From the NCBI GenBank assembly GCA_963920765.1, contig OY987243.1, forward strand, positions 34,347,060-34,411,059: DNA of 64,000 nt, read 5' to 3'. Positions 1-12,065 of this stretch are shown here, one piece after another. Under the pieces are notes generated by a model. That model saw only the letters and a list, made by a program, of their open reading frames with translations. It was not told the DNA's origin and searched no databases. Made by a program: the position numbers and the translations under genes. The stretch comes from Ulota crispa (Eukaryota; Streptophyta; Bryopsida; Orthotrichales; Orthotrichaceae). The number at the start of each line of letters is the position of its first letter. Within the stretch, counting starts at the first letter, position 1.

Positions 1-789
1 GATCAACTATATCACTCCCTAGAAGAGCGTTTATAAATGTTTATGATAACATCACTTATACTACTTCATTGTAAGCTTGTAAATCAACTAAAAGGTATAA
101 TCTTATTTATCAATTTAATCTGACAATTGGGCATTTAATTTTAATAATCCTCTACATAGTTATTAGTCCATAAAAATAAACATATTACTAAGATTTTAAC
201 ATATGCTACATACTTATTCTCACAGGTATGCCATTATCTATTGCTCATTTAGATGAAGCGCTTTCTATCATCAAAAATCACAAAAACCATAATAATGAAT
301 AGCACTTAGAAAATTTTAATCTTTTTTGTTCACCTGCAAGTGATACTCAAGCCAACGCAACACCTTTGATGAAAACTGCATCTAATAACCAACAATAGGA
401 ATACTAGATTACTAAGGATAGGTTCGTCACTCCCGCTCATGTCACGTGGCTAATTTCCGTTCAGTTTTGAATGTTTAATCTGCAAAGGTAAATTATCATC
501 CACAACTTTGAAGACCCAGTCACGAGCAGGGCTGTCCAATTCCAGCTTGTCATCCACTCTCCTTATAAAAAAGAAGCAGAGAAAACACAGACAATTCACG
601 GACAGAACATTGCAGATTCTGTCCATCCGAAATTTCAACACCACCGAAATCATCCAAAATCCTGCAAAATGAATGTCTACGCCAAAATCATCACCACCAC
701 CCCAATGAAAAAAAACTAGATTGCGAAATTTTCAATTATATATTTTGGCTAATGGCAGTAGGAATCCTTGTTTTCTAAGGAAAATTTTA
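1..789. other. AT-rich intergenic stretch without a recognised gene
   Basis: I see no convincing coding exon, RNA gene or repeat here. Reading frames on both strands are short and have no family resemblance that I recognise. Confidence 0.5.
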
Positions 790-1086
790 TGGATACCCTG
801 AAGTTTGCAATATTTCCATAGGTACCCCTGTTTTTTCAGAAATTAAACAAATATCTTTGGACGATAATTTTTAGGCATTTATATATTGTGCTTGTATTTT
901 CTTCATGACCAATGATGAAAGAAAAGAATGTAATGAAACAAAAAAGCAACAACATGCGCACAAAGGAAGAAGGGAAGTGGCATGTCCAACAAAACAAATG
1001 ACTAAATTTTTTGGTCCAAGGACATTTGTGTAATTTTGAAAATGTAGGGATATCTATGTAAATATTGCAAACTTCAAGAGTATCAT
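790..1086. mobile_element. MITE with about 35-bp imperfect terminal inverted repeats
   Basis: The left end reads ATACCCTGAAGTTTGCAATA. The right end, read on the other strand, gives ATACTCTTGAAGTTTGCAAT, and the match continues for about 35 bp with scattered mismatches. The interior is AT-rich and non-coding. A clean target duplication is not visible, so the superfamily is unassigned. Confidence 0.6.
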
Positions 1087-1640
1087 AACATTTGATAGCT
1101 TGAAGAGAGGCGGCCTTTCCCTCTCTCCATGTATCATTCATAAACTTCATCTTGACAAAAAATAATAATAATAAATTAATTTTCTTTCTTTCTTTTTGAC
1201 ATGGCTGGCCCCCCACATTGACAAATCATAACATTTAGTAACCTGAAGAGAGGCCGCCTTTCCCTCTCTTCAAGTATCATCCATGAACTGCATCCTGACA
1301 AACAAAACATTTTTAAAAAATAATAATTTTCTAACATGTTTGGCCCCCTTGGATTGAGCCTCCTTTTCATAAACTCTCTAACAAATTCAGCCAAGTGTTC
1401 CCATAGTTAAAGAATGGTGTGGAATATTCCACTCCATTCCATCCAATGGATGAAATGGTGGGAAATATTCCACACCATTCTCTTGGAGGGAGGCCAGCCT
1501 TTACTAGTGCTACTGAATGTTATGATGTGCACTAAACTGGACCTCTCTTTCATAAACTCTTTGACAAATTCAGCCAAGTGTCCCATAGCTAAAGAATGAT
1601 ATTCCACTACTGAATGTTGTGATCCATGAAATTTTCCCTA
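1087..1640. repeat. Diverged repeat units containing a CGGCCTTTCCCTCTCT-type core
   Basis: Related segments recur near 1100-1200, 1240-1330, 1365-1500 and 1545-1620. They share pieces such as 'ttcataaactc', 'acaaattcagccaagtg' and 'ggcctttccctctct'. The copies are decayed and differ in spacing, so this is an old local amplification or a degenerate transposon rather than a clean satellite. No coding exon is supported. Confidence 0.45.
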
Positions 1641-1904
1641 TTTTCTATTCTAGGAAAATTTCTGTACAGAATCAAAACCTCGTAGAAAAATTAAATTTGT
1701 GGAGGGAACCCTTCTACAGTAGTGCAAACCATCATTCACCTAAGACGAACATGTCATTCCTAAATGTCCGCTAAGAGTACAGATGCACAGTATTAGGTGA
1801 GCTTGCAGACAGAGCCAGCCGCTCCGCGGAGCGCCATAGCCAGGCGGAGCGCACACTGTCAAAGCCGAGCTGGTTTGCCGCTGGCTTGGCAGTGAGACTT
1901 GGCT

Positions 1905-2926
1905 ATGGATGGCCACCCCGCGCCAGCGCTCTTCCGATTGCCCTCGCTAGCGCGTCAGTCGTGTGCTCCCCCGCAGGTGCTGCTCCGCTGGGGCGTGCTC
2001 CTCATTTGCACCGGCGTCACAGGCTTCGCCGTTCTGCTCTACGCTTCTCTGCTCTCCAAGCTCCTCCCGCCCTCCGGTCTCCCCTTTTTGAATGCCGCTC
2101 GCTGCGACTGGTAAGTTATGGCTCCATCCATCCCTTCTTTTTCTCTCCTTTTCAGTGTCTGTGTAGATGCTGGGATCGGATTTGTTCCGTGTCGATGTGA
2201 TTGCTTTTACGTATTTGCCGACGACCGAACCCTAAGTTGTGAGAGTCGAGGTGTGGAGCGAATGTCGCAATTTCTTGTACTGCGTTTCGATGTATAGCTT
2301 ATGGACGGATCTTGTTATTGTTGATCCAGAACAAGCTCACCTCGTGTTCCTTCGCTCGATCAGTTATTACTGAGCACTCCTCTTTTTTTTGTTGTGCGGA
2401 TGTCAATGGCTTGGATACGAAAGATTAGGTGATGAGTCTTGGAGTCGGTGAAGGATTTTCGCCAGTTGTTAGAAATCAGTGATTGTGAGCGCCTGATTCT
2501 TTCGACACGGACCTAGAACAGCTCATCCTCGTTAATAGAACATTGCTTTTTTAGGTATCGGACATGCCGAAGTCTTGGATGTTTGGTGGTAGCTCCGAAG
2601 GTGGTGAAGGCTTCTTGCTGTGTACTTCTTGGAAGAAGTCGGTGATTGCAGCTCTTTTGAGCGTTTGTGTTTTACTGCACGGCAGTGTGAGATCTGATGT
2701 TTGACGTTGAAGCTTTCATTCGCCAACCTGATCGGATTAGCCCTAATTTCGTATGTGATGAGATCGGTACTAGGGATCTCAGTTATGGAGGCAGGAGATT
2801 ATCACTGACAGGGTGTTTCACTCTGGACGCAGGTACTACAGTTTGGTTGTGCCGCTCACCGGACCGGTCGTTCTGGCCGCTGTGTATTTTCATTGGCTGA
2901 GTATGAAGCTCTTCAAGCATGCTTGA
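1905..2926 (+). CDS. PIGY: PIG-Y-like subunit of GPI N-acetylglucosaminyltransferase (two exons)
   Basis: This is a small membrane subunit of the ER complex that transfers GlcNAc to phosphatidylinositol, the first step of GPI-anchor synthesis. Coding exons are 1905-2110 and 2833-2926, joined through a GTAAGT donor and a CGCAG acceptor to give 99 residues. The joined protein has two hydrophobic helices, about 29-53 and 72-90, separated by the short KLLPPSG...DWYY loop. It ends in HWLSMKLFKHA, which I recognise as the characteristic plant PIG-Y C-terminus. An upstream in-frame TTG at 1899 is not used because ATG at 1905 follows it. The first exon alone would end four bases past the donor, so the gene is easily missed without splicing. 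It lies just upstream of SCD2 on the same strand. The splice join is inferred but strongly supported by frame and family fit. Confidence 0.85.
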
Positions 2927-4006
2927 TATGCTTTTTATGCTGGTGATAGGCGAAGCAGGTATCTTTCTTTCATAACTATCCACTCTTTCTTTATGTTAAT
3001 GCTTCGGAATATAGGGTGAGCTATTAGCGAGCGATCAGATTTCCTTGTGTGCCCGTGAGGTCGGATTCTTCTGGGGTCAAATGTAGGCAGATCATTCATA
3101 TTGCAGTTGGAATTAGGTGAAATTCAAGAATGGCATTTGAATATTGTGTGCAAAATTTAGGAGAGCTTGAAGGCAAATCTGTAAATATTTTCAAATCCAT
3201 GCCCTAATTTTTAGTGGTGTATTAATGAATATTGTGCAAAAGATTGATCATCCACCTAGATTTATTAGGCCATGCTCTTGGGTACTTGTTTGGAATTGGT
3301 TACTACCTTATGGAGTTCCGATTTCATTCGTGTGCTTTAGGTTAAGATTCCGTTTTAAAAATAAACTTGGAAAGTCCAGGATAGTAGCACACAGAAAAAT
3401 GAACCAATGTGTATATTAATTCCTTAACTCAGTCTTAGTTGGTACAATGTCCCTGCTTTGCGTCTGGTTTCAAAAATGGCATCGAACACCTATCTCTGAT
3501 CATGACGTCTCTGTCATCAGCAGTTATGTTGACAGGTTTGAGAGCTTAGTTATAATACTGTTATCTGGAACAAATCAGTTTTTATCCTTGGGAAAGTTAA
3601 CAGTCTACAATAGTAACTTTCAAAACATAGTCCTGGTATCTAGAGGCACGAGTTCTTCTTATTATTTGGTACCTTTTTATTTCTTTCTTTCTTTGAAGCT
3701 TCTTAGGTGGTTTAGTTTGACTCCTATAGATAGTCAAATGGCCACTTTCAGCTATTTGGGCACTTACGGGATCAACATTTAAATTGACGATTTTTATCCG
3801 CAGAGTATGACCACCAACATCAAAATGGAATATTCAGTGGGAGACCTCGAAATTGCCTCACTCGTATGAAGGTTCTGTCAACTATTAGGGGTCTAGGGGT
3901 TGAGTGCCAACTTCTTTTGTTACAGGCGAGAAGTCAACCTTCAAGTTAGACCAGTTGAGAGGGAAGACGCAGTAATCAGTAAAACAAGTGGAAGTGCTGG
4001 TCAGCG
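2927..4006 (+). other. PIGY 3' region and probable SCD2 leader with a 5'-UTR intron
   Basis: No coding exon is supported. A strong polypyrimidine tract and acceptor (TTCTTTTGTTACAG) ends at about 3926, 80 bases before the SCD2 start codon, suggesting an intron in the 5' untranslated region. The matching first leader exon and donor were not located. Confidence 0.4.
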
Positions 4007-5686
4007 ATGGCGGAGAGGGAGAGAAACGGGAGCCCCTCGCTTGGGCGGCAGCGGAGCGGCATGGGAGTTGGGGGCATTCCACCTGCGCGGGGTGGCGCAG
4101 GAGCCGGCTCCAGCAATGCCTTGAAGAAGAGCCAGAACTATGCTGCCAGGGCTGCGGCAGCTCGTCTAGCGCAGGTCATGCAGGCCAACCGGGACTCCAT
4201 AGATGATGAGGAGGAGGATGACATGCCTCGCTACAGTCCTTACATTCCCAACGCGGCGAGGGATTCGTCCCGGGATCAATCTCCTGGTTTGCGAGGCCAT
4301 TACGACACGACCCCTGCAACTCTCGGAAGCTCGTTGCGGCCGACTGCAAATCCTCGGGGTTCGTTGCGGCCCACAGCTTTAGCTGTGCCACCACAACCTG
4401 CTATTCAGCGACCGAGGCCAATCCTGCCTCCTGCAGCTGTGCGATCCACGTCTCCCACACCTGAGCCGCTTGCTGATCGTGTCCGGCGATTCTCTGAGCT
4501 CCCATCATCTGGAAACTCGCTCGATTCTGCGGGGCCCAATTCGCGAAGGGAAACGGCTGCGTTGCGGGATGAGATTGACATGCTGCAAGAGGAGAACGAG
4601 ACGCTGCTCGATAAGCTGCGGGTCGTGGAGGAGAAGCTGTCCGAGCGGGACCTGAGGTCACGAGAGTTGGAGAAGCAGGTGACTGCGCTCGGTGAGGGAA
4701 TATCTTTGGATTCGCGTATCCTGAACAGGAAAGAACAGTTCCTGAAGCAACGGGAAGCAGCTTTGAAAGCCGCCAAGGAGCTGAGCAAAGACGTCAACGA
4801 TGACAAAATTGCGGCCTTGCGTGTGGACGCGGAGGTGGCGAGGGAAGAGGCAGCGGCTGCGTCCGAAGCTGCTCGGGAGGTGGAGATTGAAGTGAAAGCG
4901 TTGCGAACCATGACACATCGCATGATCTTGACTCAAGAAGAAATGGAGGAGGTCGTCCTGAAGCGCTGCTGGCTCGCGCGTTACTGGGGACTGGCTGCCA
5001 AGCATGGGATACATCCAGAAATAGCCTCTGGAAAGTCAGACTTCTGGTCATCCCTTGCACCGCTACCGCTGGAGGTCGTGCTGTCTGCGGGGCAACGTGC
5101 GAAGGAAGAGCCCAGCTCTCAGAACCGGAGCAACGGTACTTCCGGTCAAACAAAGGGGAAGATACGGGATGTGAATGACATAGCAGGGGAAGGGAACATT
5201 GAGAGCATGTTGGCAGTGGAGAAAGGGTTGCGGGAGCTAGCTGCTTTGAAGGTGGAAGATGCTGTCACGCTGGCCTTGTCAGGACACCGTCAGGCATCAG
5301 ATCTGCGGAGGTCCGCAGACGGCACACCTAAGGGCTTAGACGCTTTTGAGTTAACCCCACTGGAAGTGGAGGACGTGCAGTTCAAGCAGGCATGGCTGGT
5401 GTACTTCTGGCGACGTGCGAAGACGAATGGTGTGGAGGCTGACTATGCTGATGAATGCATACAGCTGTGGATCAGCCGAACCATGCTGAAGCCCACCATG
5501 CGTGATGTGGTTGATGTGGAGCGCGGCTTGATGGAGCTGAGAAAGCTGGGCATTGAGGAGCATCTGTGGAACGTCTCCCGCAGGGAGATTGCAAACGAAG
5601 CGGCCAACCAGAAGGTGGATGTGCTGGAGGTTTTGCAGGCGCCCAGCACTATTCAAAGGGTAACTAGCGCACCGCAGTTGCAGTAG
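4007..5686 (+). CDS. SCD2: SCD2-like coiled-coil protein (stomatal cytokinesis defective 2), single coding exon
   Basis: The 559-residue protein matches the plant SCD2 family from memory. Arabidopsis SCD2 works with the DENN protein SCD1 in clathrin-associated exocytic and endocytic trafficking needed for cytokinesis and cell expansion. Residues 1-180 are low-complexity, rich in Ser, Pro and Arg, with the family-like start 'RNGSPSLGRQRSG' and the block 'KKSQNYAARAAAARLAQVM'. Residues about 181-300 form a heptad-rich coiled coil (EENETLLDKLRVVEEKLSER). The C-terminal half contains the conserved 'KRCWLARYWGLAAKHGI' and 'QAWLVYFWRRAKTNGVEADY' segments. The start is the first ATG in frame, and the length is close to that of Arabidopsis SCD2. 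GC content is clearly higher than in flanking DNA, and the coding part has no intron. No defect is seen. Confidence 0.88.
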   Translation: MAERERNGSPSLGRQRSGMGVGGIPPARGGAGAGSSNALKKSQNYAARAAAARLAQVMQANRDSIDDEEEDDMPRYSPYIPNAARDSSRDQSPGLRGHYDTTPATLGSSLRPTANPRGSLRPTALAVPPQPAIQRPRPILPPAAVRSTSPTPEPLADRVRRFSELPSSGNSLDSAGPNSRRETAALRDEIDMLQEENETLLDKLRVVEEKLSERDLRSRELEKQVTALGEGISLDSRILNRKEQFLKQREAALKAAKELSKDVNDDKIAALRVDAEVAREEAAAASEAAREVEIEVKALRTMTHRMILTQEEMEEVVLKRCWLARYWGLAAKHGIHPEIASGKSDFWSSLAPLPLEVVLSAGQRAKEEPSSQNRSNGTSGQTKGKIRDVNDIAGEGNIESMLAVEKGLRELAALKVEDAVTLALSGHRQASDLRRSADGTPKGLDAFELTPLEVEDVQFKQAWLVYFWRRAKTNGVEADYADECIQLWISRTMLKPTMRDVVDVERGLMELRKLGIEEHLWNVSRREIANEAANQKVDVLEVLQAPSTIQRVTSAPQLQ

Positions 5687-7045
5687 AGTCCATTTAGTTG
5701 TTGCCTTTGTCAAGCGTCTTTTCTTAGCATATTGATACAACGATCCCATTCTCAGTGGATTTGTCTTAGCATTGAAGAAACTGCCAGCTTAGTTCACTTG
5801 TTTAGACCTTCGAGAGGGTTACACTAGTTTAGTATCGTTTGCTTGCAATCGTCATAAGCGCCCACGGTGACACGGTCCCTTGCATGGATTGCTTTCTCGT
5901 GATTGTGTTGAACCTCATCTGCATTAGACAGTCCATGGTTTGGGTGTCTTTCGTAACATTTCCTCCTTGATTGAATGATACATTGGGTCCCGTTACCGGA
6001 GCTTCTTGTTTAGAAAGTATCCCCGTGTAATTGTATTAGAGTTAGGGATGAGATACTTAGCTCACCAGAAGGTTATGAGGCAAATTCATTTCAGCGACTG
6101 TGAATATTACTGTAGACGTTAATTCCACACGTTGATTTTGTAATTGTGCTTGAGCTCGTAATTTTGTAAGATGACAATCCCTGGAACTCCTCGTTTGAGG
6201 GCAGGAAACAATTAGGGCAAAACGCAATCGACAGTACCACATTCGAATATTCCCACCTCAGGTCTCTTTAGGTTATTGATTTTGAAGTTCCTCACAATGG
6301 TTGCTATGTTAACGTAGTTTCAGGGTAATGTTAATCTTAATACTTGCGCTACATGTGCTCAATCACGGAAATAACATGATGTACTTGATCGAAGGTTTGC
6401 TTGCAGATTGTATTGGTGAAAAAAGACGAGATTACACGTGACTAAAAATTGCCATTTTAGTTAATTAGCCTCTCATTCATCATCTACGGCACTCATGTAA
6501 CTACGGCAACCCAAGCGCTATAAGAGAGAAACAAGCTCCAAAAACCATGTAAAGCATATAAAAGGAAGAGCTTATTTGTGGAAGGCTCCACACCAATGCT
6601 CACAAAGGAGAGCTATACACAAAACTATATACCAGGGTTTGAAAATATAGTCTAACCTAACGAAATCATTACGCAAACGAGGCCCCAGATGTTGCAGCTT
6701 TCAGTTTCAAGAAGGTTTTGACTGAATAAAAATTAAATGCCACGATTCAAGTTATTATAGTTAGTAAAAAAGAAATGTGACCTACTACCTCCCGGATCAA
6801 CAATGTCCAGAGGAAGCTGTAGTTCTAGAATCTCCATGTAATTCCTACGCAGCACATCATTGTAAGACAAATGAGCAATCTCACAGCTGAACCTTTGGCA
6901 AATTTATAGTACATCACACATGCTTCCAGTTCCATCTCAGCAACTCTCCTTGACCTGAAGCTGTTGCGGCCTTTTCAGCTCCTCACCAGCAGCGTGGTTG
7001 CTGAACGTACCGAGAGCAATGGCGATTGCAGAATCATTCCATCCA
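5687..7045. other. Convergent 3' regions of SCD2 and PILS
   Basis: SCD2 (+) and PILS (-) converge here. The stretch holds their 3' untranslated regions and about 1 kb of AT-rich spacer. I see no further gene, tRNA or repeat. Confidence 0.45.
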
Positions 7046-10000
7046 CTATACAAAGCTGACGAGTTTGAGGTAAATAACAATGTAAGCAGCAATGGTGACG
7101 ACGGCAGAAACGTGCTGCCAGAACAGAAGAGCCGAGGCTTCGCGCTCTCCGTATCCACGCATGGTGGTCATGGCTCCCGAGAGAATGGCCGTAGGCATGG
7201 TGTGTTGCAAAAGCAGCACAAACACGAACATTTTGTCCCCTGGCGGAATGATGCCGAGCTTGTGCGCCAGCAGGACGACGCCGATGCCGATGGGCGGCAG
7301 CAGCACCAGACGAGTGAAGGTGATGCCAATAGTGGTTCGCAATCCCAGCTCTGAGCTCCCTGGTCCCACGGACAACGTCCCGCCCAGCACCAACATGACG
7401 CACGGCACCAGCGCTGCGCCCAGAATGGTGAGGCTGTCTGTGAACCAGCCCAGCGGTGCGTCGTCTCCAAAAAACACCGCATTTGTGTGGGGGAATATTC
7501 CAATGGCAATGGCCAGCAGCGAGGCGATGATGGGAGGCTGCATCAGATACCGAATGGGCGTCTTCTCCGCCACTACACGCATCTTGCGCATCACTCGAGG
7601 CTCGGCTAAACACCGAACACTTGCTCTTGGACTCCCTCCGAAACTAGAAACGTCTGCAAAAACACACACACACACACAAAAGTAATTCAGGAAAAAAAAA
7701 CAATACTCACCTACTCTGACAGGGTTAAGAACCTTTGCAAATCTGGGATCCCTTCCCAAGAACAAATGCGAGAAATGGTCCAGAATGCCTCAAGGAGAAA
7801 ATCTACAGAATGTTACCAACTGTGCAGTCAGAAATATTTTCAGTAGTTCCTTTCTTATACTGACACAATGTCACATGAAGCTTGTCATGCACCTAATAGT
7901 TGCAATTACAGAGATTCCAAGTTCTGGTTTCCGTTATTAAAAAATATCTAGCATCTGAAAATGATGGCCACTTCGAAGGGCACATGTTAAAGCAAAGAGG
8001 TAAATTAAGAAGTAAGGTAGTGTGCTCATAAACCGTCCATCTAAGGGCTGAAATTGAATATTGGGGAGGTGAAACATCTTGAACTATTTTTCAGTAAATT
8101 TTCCTTGAGAGACAAGAAGAATTGACATCTAACCCAAGTTATTTCATATTTTTTGGAGCTTTGTGGAATTAGATATGAATTTTTGAAGTGGAAAGGCCAT
8201 AGGTCTCTAAAACAGCCCACCTCCTCAAATGTACACTCCTTGTACATTTTGAAAACCTATGAAAAAGCATGTACAGCAAGGGAACATTTGAGAAGGTAGG
8301 CGGTTTTAATGCCTGGACAGTTTATGAGCAGACTACCTTATTGCACCTGGATTTGTGCAGAAATTGTTTAATTTATTCATGTTAACTTATTTATTTTGAA
8401 GGTCGATGCATTAGGAGTAGCTTGAAACATTATTATCTTAAATGCTTTTAGCTTGTCATAATAGTGCCAACTCTTTGTGCTCAAGCTTGTTACTTGGACT
8501 GGTGTAGAGTTAGATAATTCAGATTCCGTTAACCACGTCATGTGGTGTCAAAAATGTAACTTACTGTTTTTAGCCTGGTATCTCCATCTCGTTGCTTTCA
8601 CAAGTGCAGTCTAAAGAGTCATAAGCAAAAATTGACAAACAAGGAGCCTAACCCACCTGGTGGTGTTAGTGTTGTGTAAGAAGGATAGCGAAAGACGCGT
8701 GCCAGCAAAGGGGTCCGCGAGTCTTCAGTCATTGCATCCTTGACATCTGGCCATTCTGCACTTGTGACGGAGGGCATGCGATCAATCTCTACACAACCTG
8801 CCTGCAAAGCAAGCAAAGCTGCCGATGTTCCTTTCAAGGATGCGTCTTCTCCCTCATCCGAAACCAGCTCATAATACTCCTCCGGAGGCTCTAGCATGTG
8901 ATACACAAAAGTGTAGATGACGATGACAGCCACCCACTGTGAAAAGGCCACGTATGCCACTCCTGCTGAATTGCACCTATTAACATGCAAACGTAGTACA
9001 CCGTATCAGAACTCAAACTTAAACCAAATCACTACCACAACTGTTAGGCAGCTCGTTAAAATGACTGCCACCACCTGAAATAGCCCTTAAGAAAAACAAA
9101 CCTACATTTCTTTGACTTTTTCTGCAATAACACTTCGAATATCGTAATTGATTTTTGGTTTTAAAAGGAGAAAACTAACCGAGGAAAAGGATTCACAATT
9201 GTATCGACTAGCCTAGATTTTATGACATAAAGTCTTAGGATACACTCAAACTTTTCTAAAAACACTACCTCAGAAGACAAATGGACTTTTATTAGCCCCT
9301 CATGCATGCCTTGAGATGTGAAAGTTGTCAAATACGATGTGTACACAACGTGACAAAGTCTGAGAATGTGCAAATATAGAGCCTGTTGTTAGAGAGGGTT
9401 GAATGTAGAAAGCTTATACTCCCTCTGTTCCTCTAAAAGCGTCCAAAAAAGCTTCCTTCTGAAGGATTAACTGTGTTATCAGTCTTTGTGCTAGTAACAA
9501 ATGCATTCTAGAATCAATATACATTCTAGAATCAATATACCATCTACCAAACGTATACAAATCTCTAGTTTTGATGTCACCGTTTAGGCACCCAAATTCC
9601 ATGCAAAAAGTACCATATTTGTGCATAATTTGAGAATGCTGCCAACTCCTCATTATTTTAGTATTTGTGCTAGTGACACATGCATGCTAGAATCAATATA
9701 CTATCTACCAAATGTACGCAAAATCTCTAGATTTGATGTCACCGTTTGGGCACCCAAATTCCATGCAGAAAGTACCATATTTGTGCATGCTGCTAGCTCC
9801 TCAATATAGATGATTTGAAGATTAGTAGCAACTAAAGATTAGTAGCAACAATGGTACCTCATATGGGCAAGGCCAAGCTTGCTAGGAGGAATGCTCCCTA
9901 ATCGCTTAACTTGCCCCCATGAAATCATTGAACATGGAAAACGCTTTTTCAATGTTTGAAATCAGCAAAAGGGAGCTTTTTAGTGGTACAAGAAATGTGT

Positions 10001-10570
10001 TTGATTTGGATCTTTTCAGAGGGACAGAGGGGATATTTAATTTGCAGAATTTAAACAGGCCAGGCAGGTGATGAAGTACGGTGACAATACAAGGAGCCAG
10101 GATGCTTACTTTTTGCCGAAAGGGTGAGATTGACCATGGCAGAGAGAGCCGATGATGGCAAGTGGAAGGTTGCCAGAGTTCCCGATCCCGGTCATCACCA
10201 CCGTAAACCTAAAGAACTGCGGGGGCGGCTTACAAATCAAGGCCACGAACACCCCGGCGATGCAACCGATGAAATTACTGAGCAGCACGTTCACGGGAAT
10301 GAACCACCAGTTGAGCATGTTGGAGAACGACATGGATTGCCCGAGCTCCGTGAAGATGAGACACGGCAGGAAGAGCGCGAAGACGAGCTTGCTGAGCAGC
10401 CGCGTCGCCGCAGGAGTGATGATGTTGATGCGAGGCTGCGCTAATAGCGTCCCCAATGCGCACATTGTCAGCACCTTCATCACGGGCACCACGGAGAGCT
10501 CGATCCTGTACGAGATCTCCCCTCCCCATCGCGCTGCCAGCTCCATGCTCTGCTCCGTTAACAGCCTCAT
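7046..10570 (-). CDS. PILS: PIN-LIKES (PILS) auxin carrier, PILS2/PILS6-type, three exons
   Basis: PILS proteins are ER-membrane carriers of the auxin efflux carrier superfamily that control intracellular auxin. Coding exons are 10570-10110, 8976-8657 and 7653-7046, all with GT-AG introns and matching phases, giving 462 residues. The N-terminal helices include 'LLSKLVFALFLPCLIFTELG' and 'WWFIPVNVLLSNFIG'. The central cytosolic loop (exon 2) starts after 'GNSGNLPLAIIGSLC' and contains 'SQWVAVIVIYTFVYHMLEPP'. The C-terminal helices start at 'CLAEPRVMRKMRVVAEKTPI' and end 'SALLFWQHVSAVVTIAAYIV'. These blocks match Arabidopsis PILS2/PILS6 from memory, and the length is normal for the family. Intron 1 (1.1 kb) carries a local duplication and intron 2 a MITE. 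The exact PILS subclade cannot be fixed by eye. Confidence 0.88.
8013..8340. mobile_element. MITE inside PILS intron 2
   Basis: The ends TAAGGTAGTGTGCTCATAAA and, from the other strand, TAAGGTAGTCTGCTCATAAA form near-identical inverted repeats of about 26 bp. The interior (8040-8240) matches sequence at 42430-42640, including 'catattttttggagctttgt', so this is a multi-copy family. A target duplication was not resolved. It lies wholly in the intron and does not touch splice sites. Confidence 0.7.
9481..9800. repeat. Tandem direct duplication in PILS intron 1
   Basis: A segment of about 140-150 bp at 9481-9640 is repeated at 9661-9800. Shared blocks include 'gctagtaacaaatgcat' versus 'gctagtgacacatgcat', 'ttgatgtcaccgttt' and 'cacccaaattccatgca'. 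The first copy has an extra 'cattctagaatcaatata' unit, so a smaller duplication occurred inside it. Confidence 0.75.
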
Positions 10571-11388
10571 CTTGTCCTACCCTTGCTTTTTATCAAATCC
10601 GTTCTAAAACCCTAATCATCTTTCGCTATCTCAGCGACGGCATCCTCATCTGCATGCGTTCAAAATTTCAAAAGTTTACGAACAGAAATTGATAGTACTG
10701 TTAATCTTTGCAAAACTAAAAAAGAGAAGCGATCACTATACATGCCTACCGGCCTTAATCAGTCATTCTGAAACCCTAATCAGTACCGCATAGCATATCC
10801 AAAGCCCGAGAGATTCTCGCGAATTCCAAAAGATAAATTCCCGGCGCACTCAGACACCGACCTTGATCTCCAGGTTTTCTAACAGAGAATTGCAAAAGCA
10901 TTGATCGGAACAACTGCATCCAACACAAAGGATCGAAACTTCGATAGAGATGCAACTACACCTAAACTTACAAAACGAGAAAACAATCGGCGTTACCTGG
11001 AAATATTGGAAAAACAACAACACAAACAGCGAAATTGAGTGCAATTCAAGTGAAGTAAAGATGATCGGGGCATGCCTGAGTTTTGCGAAGGCTATGGAGG
11101 CCGTGAATTGCGTGATGATGATGAGAAACTCTGGAGCGGAAGCCACGGCAATGGCGATGGCGATGGATTTGAAGCTGCGACGCAATGAAGCCGGGGCACA
11201 ATGAAAGACACGTTTTAAGACCAGGTTCTGGATGAATGAATTTCTTTCATCGATTCTCGTACGGTTTACATCCAGATATGATCGAACTTGTAATAAGTGT
11301 ACTTTAGATGGTTCCCCGTTCACTTCTTTTGTTGAACAATGGATGAGAATTGTGGGATATCATCCGCAAAACCCTAATATTGCCTCCA
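10571..11388 (-). promoter_or_regulatory. PILS upstream region and probable leader
   Basis: Several telo-box-like AAACCCTAA motifs occur near 10600, 10770 and 11370, a pattern common near plant transcription starts. A hypothetical leader intron could use the GTAACG donor near 10995 on the minus strand. The open frame at 10850-11323 looks like untranslated sequence rather than a gene. Confidence 0.35.
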
Positions 11389-11392
11389 TTAA

Positions 11393-12009
11393 CCCCTAAA
11401 TGCCCAAGCGACCAGATTTGGGTTGCAACAAAACTTTGAAGATGAATAAAATCTTATCAAGTCACTATTTTCAGTATTTTTTTTAATATAAGTTGGTTTT
11501 GAAGTTTATTTTCAATTAAAATTAATAATTTTTTTACTCAAGAATTTGTACAAGGGTATCCAATGCAATCTTGAGTTTTTTAGTGTCGGAAGATCTTGAA
11601 AATGAGCCTCAAATACATTAGAGCTTGGAGGAAATATCACATTAAAAATCCATTTAAAAAATATATTGGAGATTTTGAAAGTTGTAAATTGATTAAAGTT
11701 AAACATGTAATGATCTTAAACCTCATATTTTTTTGGTAACCAACTTTTTAGATTTGACATGTGAAATGAGGATTAGAAAACTATAAGTCACTTTTGCAAT
11801 TTTAACACCCTCATGTTCAAACATTATAATCTTTCAAACTATAAGAGATATTGTTGTGTTTTCTTTTCCCATGTAATCTCTAACATGTTCAGGCTAAAAT
11901 TGTACAATTACAACTGAAAAAAACTTGACAAGATTTTTGAAAAGGTTGATTGATTGTTCTATTTTATGGAAATTCCAAGAAGCTCAGATAGGGCTTGGGC
12001 ATTTAGGGG
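11393..12009. mobile_element. TTAA-flanked MITE, 0.64-kb subfamily, copy 1
   Basis: The 617-bp element is bounded by TTAA at 11389-11392 and 12010-12013. Ends are CCCCTAAATGCCCAAG and its inverse. The interior matches, in the opposite orientation, the elements at 41367-42012 and 58293-58936, for example around 'ttgtacaagggtatccaatg'. TTAA targets and CCY-type ends are piggyBac features. There is no transposase frame. Confidence 0.8.
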
Positions 12010-12065
12010 TTAACGCAAGCCCTAGTTCCTTTATTTTCTTTTATAATCATATGCATAAGTGGTAG

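Noticed and set aside
4405-4923. Ser-rich minus-strand frame opposite SCD2
   Set aside because: It is the antisense shadow of the coiled-coil coding region.
6975-7613. Long minus-strand frame rich in His and Arg
   Set aside because: It overlaps PILS exon 3 in another frame; the PILS frame has clear family motifs and correct splicing.
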